A DNA stretch of 64,000 nt, taken from NCBI GenBank assembly GCA_934162195.1, contig CAKPHO010000001.1, positions 1 through 64,000 on the forward strand. Direction: 5' to 3'. The notes under the pieces are model-generated. The model was not told the DNA's origin and made no database searches. It saw only the letters and a program-made list of their open reading frames with translations. Below are positions 59,620-64,000 of this stretch, piece after piece. Source of the stretch: an uncultured Bacilli bacterium (GTDB taxonomy: Bacteria > Bacillota_I > Bacilli_A > RF39 > UBA660). The first letter of the stretch is position 1, and each line of letters opens with the position of its first letter. Made by a program: the position numbers and the translations under genes.

Positions 59620-60813
59620 TTATGAGAGTTTAGATTTTAAGACAGTTATAACTGGGCGAACGCCATAGGTGTCCGGATTGAGAACGCCGGTGCTGCTAAC
59701 GTAGCCTTCGTAATCCACTTGCCAAGCGATGCTAGAACGCGCAGCACGAGAAGATGCTGTCCAATATCCACATGTAAATTCATCTGAATTATTTAAGCAT
59801 CCATATGTAGTACAATTTGTTTTTGTTCTATCATATAACCATCCATATGAACATCCAGTTGTGTTTCCTTCTTTACATGTATCACTTTGAGAGCCTGTTT
59901 TACTTTCTAAATAATAAGAACTACTATTTTCAGCTACCTTTTCATCCCATCCTGAATAATCAGTTATTGTTGCTATTTCTTGAGCTGTTATCAATCTTGC
60001 TTTATATCCACTATAATCTATTGTATATTTTGCATTACTTGTTTCTCCTGTTTGATCCATTGTATAATTTGATGGTGTTATCGTCCCTTGCCATCCATCT
60101 GTATCTGTTTTTAATTGGTTTAACACTTCTTTTGGACCGCTTGCATTACTTCCCCTTGAATTCCATGCAACGGTTGCTGTTGTATTATGGTCTAGTATTA
60201 AATTGACTGTATCTTTTCCATCATCATTAAAGGCATAGAATTTCATACATCTACTCTTTGTTCCTGTATTACTTTGTGTTTCTGTATAATCACTACATTT
60301 TTCTCCTGTTGTTACATTAAAATATACTACTTCTCCGTTGGTATATGTTTTTGTTGGTTGTGGTGTTGCTGGAGTTGTATTTCCTTTCTCAGTCGCTTCA
60401 TATGTTTTCTTAGTAGAATTATATGAAACAGTGTAATCTCCTATTGCCATAGTCGATGATGATTGATCAACACTTCCATTTGTTATCTTTATTTTTCCTG
60501 ATGTTGGTTTTGTTCCGCTCATTTCTATTTTTATCTTCTTATCATCTGAACAACTTGCACTTTTATCTCTACATAGATTTCCATCACTTGTTATTTGATA
60601 TTCGCCTTCTAGTACTTCATTTTTGCTTAGTCGTTCTTCTGCTACTGCTACTTCTACTTGTTTAACATAGCTATCCGCACTTCTTTCAGCTGCCCCTTTC
60701 TTCGCATTCTTAATTGTATTCATTACTATTGGTGTTGCGATTAGTGCGATTATTGCTAATACTACTATTACCGCTAATAATTCTATTAAGGTGAAAGCAT
60801 TTTTTCTTTTCAT
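59620..60813 (-). CDS. type IV pilin-like protein with variable C-type-lectin-like C-terminus
   Basis: 397 residues. Class III-style prepilin start KRKNAFTLIELLAVIVVLAIIALIATPIV: cleavage expected between A and F, then the hydrophobic pilin helix with Glu5. Next come an exposed alpha/beta domain (about 30-130), a Thr/Pro linker (TTPATPQPTKTYTN), and a C-terminal domain of about 240 residues with the formylglycine-enzyme/C-type-lectin pattern 'ARLITAQEIATIT ... CGYWTASS ... AWQVDYEGYV ... YGVRPVITVLKSKL'. The last part (bases 59652-59751) is the variable-repeat candidate. Its codons (CGC, GGC, ACC, CCG) are G/C-rich, unlike the rest of the gene. GGAGGAATTAA precedes the ATG. No pilus assembly genes are in the window. 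Confidence 0.88.
   Translation of the reverse strand: MKRKNAFTLIELLAVIVVLAIIALIATPIVMNTIKNAKKGAAERSADSYVKQVEVAVAEERLSKNEVLEGEYQITSDGNLCRDKSASCSDDKKIKIEMSGTKPTSGKIKITNGSVDQSSSTMAIGDYTVSYNSTKKTYEATEKGNTTPATPQPTKTYTNGEVVYFNVTTGEKCSDYTETQSNTGTKSRCMKFYAFNDDGKDTVNLILDHNTTATVAWNSRGSNASGPKEVLNQLKTDTDGWQGTITPSNYTMDQTGETSNAKYTIDYSGYKARLITAQEIATITDYSGWDEKVAENSSSYYLESKTGSQSDTCKEGNTTGCSYGWLYDRTKTNCTTYGCLNNSDEFTCGYWTASSRAARSSIAWQVDYEGYVSSTGVLNPDTYGVRPVITVLKSKLS
59652..59751 (-). repeat. variable-repeat-like 3' end of the pilin gene (DGR VR candidate)
   Basis: 100 bp co-linear with 59282-59381. At the 14 Asn positions of the template-like copy, this copy has R, S, I, Q, D, E, Y, S, S, T, G, D, T, Y. Nine of these 14 codons still end in C, as expected if only the first two bases of AAC were randomised. 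Flanking invariant codons are kept. Confidence 0.68.
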
Positions 60814-60845
60814 TTTAATTCCTCCTACTCTTTACTTTCTCTTAA

Positions 60846-60875
60846 ATTATACCCTCCCCCAGAAGCATTTGTCAA
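60846..60875 (-). promoter_or_regulatory. promoter of the pilin gene with overlapping dyad
   Basis: Minus strand TTGACA (60870-60875), 18 bases, TATAAT (60846-60851). The spacer holds a G-rich tract, and CTCCCC (upstream of the -35) pairs with GGGGAG inside the spacer, so a repressor or DNA/RNA structure could control it. G/C runs like this are rare in the window. Confidence 0.75.
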
Positions 60876-60992
60876 CAGGGGAGTTTATAATATTTTGATT
60901 ATTTTGGAGGGTAAATTATTGGTAAATTATTTACTTAAAGTCACTTTTTATGCGATACGAGAACTTAACTTTTAACTTTCACACTTTTTGGA

Positions 60993-61018
60993 TCAAAAAA
61001 AGAAGAACTAGTCTTCTT
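60993..61018 (-). terminator. terminator of ftsH
   Basis: Minus strand AAGAAGA-CTAGT-TCTTCTT followed by TTTTTTGATCC; overlaps the stop codon. Confidence 0.85.
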
Positions 61019-62975
61019 CTAAAGCTTTAATTAATTCTTCTTTATTTAATTTAGAATATCCTTTGATACCTTTTTCTTTAGCTAATGATTTTAAATCTGC
61101 TAAAGAAAGATCTTCTAAAGTAGCATCTTTTACTTCTTCTTCTGGCATATGACCATGTTCTACTAAATATTCAATTTGTTCTTTAGTAATTGTTTCATAT
61201 TCAAGTAGAGTATTTGCTATTAAGTCAAGTAATGGTCTATTTTCTTTTAATATCTTAGTTGCTACTTCATATTGTTCACCAATAATTTTTCTAATTTCTT
61301 CATCAATTTGAAAAGCAACTTGACTAGAGAAATTTCTACTCTTATTATAATCTCTTCCTAAGAAAACGCTTGATTCTTGATGTTCAAATTGAACTGGCCC
61401 TAAAGAACTCATTCCATATTCTGTAACCATAGCTCTTGCTATCTTAGTAGCTTTTTCAAAATCATTATGCGCACCAGTTGTAATTTCACCAAATACTAAT
61501 TCTTCAGAAACACGTCCTCCTAATAAACCACTTATTGTTTCTAATAATTGATTTTTAGTTGATAAGAAGGTTTCTTCTTTTGGTAACATCAAATTATACC
61601 CACCAGCTGCACCACGAGGTACAATAGTAATTTTTTGTACATCGTTAGCACCATCAAGTTTTAATCCAATTACAGCATGACCAGCTTCATGATAAGCAAC
61701 AATTTTCTTTTCTTTATCTGTATATTTATGACTCTTTTTAGCAGGACCCATAAGTACTCTATCATGAGCTTCATCTATTTCTGCCATTGTAATAACATCT
61801 TTATTTCTTCTTACAGCAAGTAGTGCAGCTTCATTTAATAAGTTTTCTAAATCAGCACCACTAAATCCAACTGTTCTTTTTGCTATATTAGCAAGTTTTA
61901 CACCTTTAGCAAATGTTTTTCCTTTGGCATGAACTTCTAATATTTCTTCTCTACCTTTAATATCAGGTAAATTAACTGTTACTTGTCTATCAAATCTTCC
62001 AGGTCTTAAAAGCGCTGGATCTAAAACATCAGGTCTATTAGTTGCAGCTATAATGATTATTCCCTCGTTTGCTCCAAAACCATCCATTTCAGTTAATAAT
62101 TGATTTAATGTTTGCTCGCGTTCATCGTGACCTCCACCTAAGCCAGCTCCACGTTGACGTCCTACAGCATCTATCTCATCAATAAAGATTAAGCAAGGGG
62201 CAGATTGTTTAGCTTGTTTAAACATATCTCTAACACGACTAGCACCAACACCAACAAATAATTCAACAAATTCAGAACCACTTATATAGTAGAATGGTAC
62301 ATTTGCTTCACCAGCAACAGCACGTGCAAGCAAAGTCTTACCTGTTCCTGGAGGACCAACTAATAATACACCCTTAGGTATTCTAGCTCCCAATCTTTGG
62401 AATTTCTTAGGATTTTTTAAGAAATCAATAAGTTCAGCAACTTCTTCTTTTTCTTCATCTAATCCAGCAACTTCTTTAAAAGTTACTTTTCTAGCATCTT
62501 CATTTAAACGAGCTCTACTACGACCAAAATCCATTGATTTGTTAGCACTACCCATTTGTCTTGTAATTATGAAGAATGCCCCAAATATTAACAATGCTGA
62601 AGGTAAAATGTTTACTATAAAAAGTAAAACAGTACTTGAATCTGGATCTGCTACTGCATTCATCTTAAATCCTTTTTCTTGTTGTAACGTAATTACTTGA
62701 CTCATTACTTCATCAGAATAAGGTGTTCTAATTAAGAATGATTCATTTTCCTTATACCCTTCCATTGTTCCTTTTAATTCATATAAGCCTGCATTACTAC
62801 GAGGAACAATTACTATTTCAGTAATTTTCCCTTCTTTAGCAGAATTTATAAATTCATCATATGTAAGTATATTTATTTTTTGATTAGCAATATTAAAGAA
62901 GTACATAATTCCTAAAATTGCAATTACTAAAAATAAATATGGTAATAAACCTTTTTTTAGTGTTTTTTTATTCAT
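61008..62975 (-). CDS. ftsH: ATP-dependent zinc metalloprotease FtsH with C-terminal SAP-like tail
   Basis: 655 residues. Two membrane helices (about 10-28 and 105-128) around an extracytoplasmic domain, AAA+ core (Walker A GPPGTGKTLLARAVAGEA, Walker B CLIFIDEIDAVGRQRG, 'NRPDVLDPALLRPGRFDR'), zinc motif HEAGHAVIG, and 'EYGMSSLGPVQFE'. Degrades membrane and short-lived cytosolic proteins. The last 36 residues (LSLADLKSLAKEKGIKGYSKLNKEELIKAL) resemble the SAP/Rho-N helix-extended-loop-helix and are not usual in FtsH. ATG 62975 with AGGAAG seven bases upstream. Confidence 0.97.
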   Translation of the reverse strand: MNKKTLKKGLLPYLFLVIAILGIMYFFNIANQKINILTYDEFINSAKEGKITEIVIVPRSNAGLYELKGTMEGYKENESFLIRTPYSDEVMSQVITLQQEKGFKMNAVADPDSSTVLLFIVNILPSALLIFGAFFIITRQMGSANKSMDFGRSRARLNEDARKVTFKEVAGLDEEKEEVAELIDFLKNPKKFQRLGARIPKGVLLVGPPGTGKTLLARAVAGEANVPFYYISGSEFVELFVGVGASRVRDMFKQAKQSAPCLIFIDEIDAVGRQRGAGLGGGHDEREQTLNQLLTEMDGFGANEGIIIIAATNRPDVLDPALLRPGRFDRQVTVNLPDIKGREEILEVHAKGKTFAKGVKLANIAKRTVGFSGADLENLLNEAALLAVRRNKDVITMAEIDEAHDRVLMGPAKKSHKYTDKEKKIVAYHEAGHAVIGLKLDGANDVQKITIVPRGAAGGYNLMLPKEETFLSTKNQLLETISGLLGGRVSEELVFGEITTGAHNDFEKATKIARAMVTEYGMSSLGPVQFEHQESSVFLGRDYNKSRNFSSQVAFQIDEEIRKIIGEQYEVATKILKENRPLLDLIANTLLEYETITKEQIEYLVEHGHMPEEEVKDATLEDLSLADLKSLAKEKGIKGYSKLNKEELIKALEED

Positions 62976-62990
62976 CAACAAACTTCCTTT

Positions 62991-64000
62991 CTAATAGTAC
63001 TTTAGTATTATATCATACTTATCATCAATTTTTTTATCAAATTTTGATTTTTTTAAACCAGGGAGCCAAACAATATTATTCTTTGAATCAACTACTACTG
63101 GCCATAAATCTCTTTCATTTTGATTTATTTTTTCATCAATAAAAATATCTTTTACTTTTTTACTACCTAACATTCCTTTAATATATATTTTATCTCCATT
63201 CCTTCTAGAACGAACATGCAAAGGTAAACAAATTTCATCACTTGATAATCTAATTACATTATTATCAGTTAACTTGCTCTTATCTACTACCTCTATATTT
63301 TTACCATTAGGAAGATTTACATATTTAATAATTTCTATTTCATATTCATTAGAACTAACATCTTCATTAGTTAAAGTAAGCGTATTATATGATTTTACAG
63401 CTTTAATATTATTAGGTAAATGAATAGAAACATTAGCTCTATTTGAATTAATTAATTGATATATTAATTCCGCATGATGATCAGTTATCAACATTAAATC
63501 ATCTTGATATTTTTGTTCTAACATATAATATATTATTTTCATAGCTATAACTCTATCTAGTTTTTCAAACTCTTCGATATTTAAAACATTCTGAGGATAA
63601 ACTTTATTTAAACATCTTTTCATTTGTTTATCTATGTACTCATTATATTCAAGTAGAGTCTTACTAAATTTATAAAATTTAGCATTTACGTGTTTATCTT
63701 CTTTTTTAAACTGTGGAACAATATACTTTCTAAATCTATTTCTTGTATATACATCCTTAGTATTAGAAGAATCTTCTCTAAATGGTACTCTATTCTTTTT
63801 ATCATAGGATAAAATATCATCTTTACTCACTTCGATAAGTGGTCTCACTATTTTATAAGTTCCCATATCAACAATCTTAGAAAATCCACTATATCCTCTT
63901 AAGGTAGATCCTCTAACAATGCGCATTAGGATTGTTTCAGTTAAATCATCACCGTGATGAGCCGTAAAAAGATATTTAGCTTTATATTTTTTTACTATTT
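62991..64000 (-). CDS. tilS: tRNA(Ile)-lysidine synthase TilS, C-terminal part (cut by the right edge)
   Basis: The frame is open from the right edge: 'YLFTAHHGDDLTETILMRIVRGSTLRGYSGF' (the PP-loop ATPase HHxDD segment), 'RPLIEVSKDDILSYDKKNRVPFREDSSN', and the TilS C-terminal domain 'LPLHVRSRRNGDKIYIKGMLGSKKVKDIFIDEKI'. Converts C34 to lysidine in tRNA-Ile2. The N-terminal P-loop SGGxDS lies outside the window. Followed by ftsH as in Bacillus. Confidence 0.96.
   Translation of the reverse strand, partial: IVKKYKAKYLFTAHHGDDLTETILMRIVRGSTLRGYSGFSKIVDMGTYKIVRPLIEVSKDDILSYDKKNRVPFREDSSNTKDVYTRNRFRKYIVPQFKKEDKHVNAKFYKFSKTLLEYNEYIDKQMKRCLNKVYPQNVLNIEEFEKLDRVIAMKIIYYMLEQKYQDDLMLITDHHAELIYQLINSNRANVSIHLPNNIKAVKSYNTLTLTNEDVSSNEYEIEIIKYVNLPNGKNIEVVDKSKLTDNNVIRLSSDEICLPLHVRSRRNGDKIYIKGMLGSKKVKDIFIDEKINQNERDLWPVVVDSKNNIVWLPGLKKSKFDKKIDDKYDIILKYY

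Noticed and set aside
59817..60206. 129-codon plus-strand frame opposite the pilin gene
   Set aside because: Antisense shadow of the pilin coding sequence; no ribosome binding site and low-complexity product.

Overview
The window comes from an AT-rich Gram-positive chromosome, most likely class Bacilli and perhaps an uncultured gut lineage. This rests on a low-GC sequence, AGGAGG-type ribosome binding sites, a Firmicute-type 16S leader, Firmicute gene orders and Bacilli-type cell-envelope genes. UGA is used as a normal stop and Trp codons are UGG, so the standard bacterial code applies. Almost everything reads on the minus strand. The run parA-parB-mscS-DUF951-(transporter)-ychF-rpsF-ssb-rpsR and the tilS-ftsH pair are origin-proximal in Bacillus, so the segment is probably close to oriC.

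Layout. 1-1.1 kb: 5' part of a 16S rRNA gene with tandem promoters. 1.2-11 kb: envelope and housekeeping genes (DUF402 protein, CtpA-type protease, GerS/LolA-like lipoprotein, CdaR/CdaA cyclic-di-AMP module, TrmL, a lone ClpB-like AAA+ ATPase beside two thioredoxin-fold proteins, LysM protein, tRNA-Trp). 11.1-12.6 kb: a CwlJ/SleB hydrolase and the 3' part of an amidase gene. 12.6-22.4 kb: an integrated element. 22.4-29.1 kb: 5' part of the same amidase, a collagen-like protein, HtrA, an Abi_2 protein, CwlD, RNA-modification genes and gmk. 29.2-50.8 kb: rpsI-rplM, truA-ecfT-ecfA2-ecfA1, assorted membrane genes, then the rplQ-rpoA...rpsJ ribosomal superoperon (no rpmD). 50.8-58.2 kb: rpsR-ssb-rpsF, ychF, an AbgT-type transporter, mscS, parAB. 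58.3-64 kb: broken dinD, a template-repeat-like segment, a pilin with a matching variable 3' end, ftsH and partial tilS.

The two strongest discoveries. (1) A 9,742-bp element carrying a large serine recombinase sits inside an N-acetylmuramoyl-L-alanine amidase/LysM gene. The two gene halves share a 10-bp core at 12630-12639 and 22372-22381. Joining them across it restores a single 443-codon frame with all amidase residues, and the excised circle would carry dyad arms around the core. The element carries a restriction-modification operon (a fused adenine + cytosine methyltransferase, a LAGLIDADG-like protein lacking the usual acids, a PD-(D/E)XK nuclease), a second nuclease-like protein and a possible shared operator. 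The amidase has a possible sporulation-type promoter, so developmentally regulated excision in the manner of the skin element is a testable idea. (2) A non-coding 100-bp segment (59282-59381) packed with AAC/AAT codons aligns without gaps to the last coding exon-like stretch of a pilin gene (59652-59751). This is the signature of a diversity-generating retroelement template/variable pair, but no reverse transcriptase lies in the window and non-adenine differences show that the pair has drifted.

Other genes work together as expected: translation and secretion (superoperon, SecY, Map, Adk), vitamin uptake energising module (EcfA1A2T), c-di-AMP synthesis, and chromosome segregation. CwlJ, CwlD, a GerS-like lipoprotein, the amidase and the collagen-like protein hint that the organism forms, or descends from something that formed, endospores.
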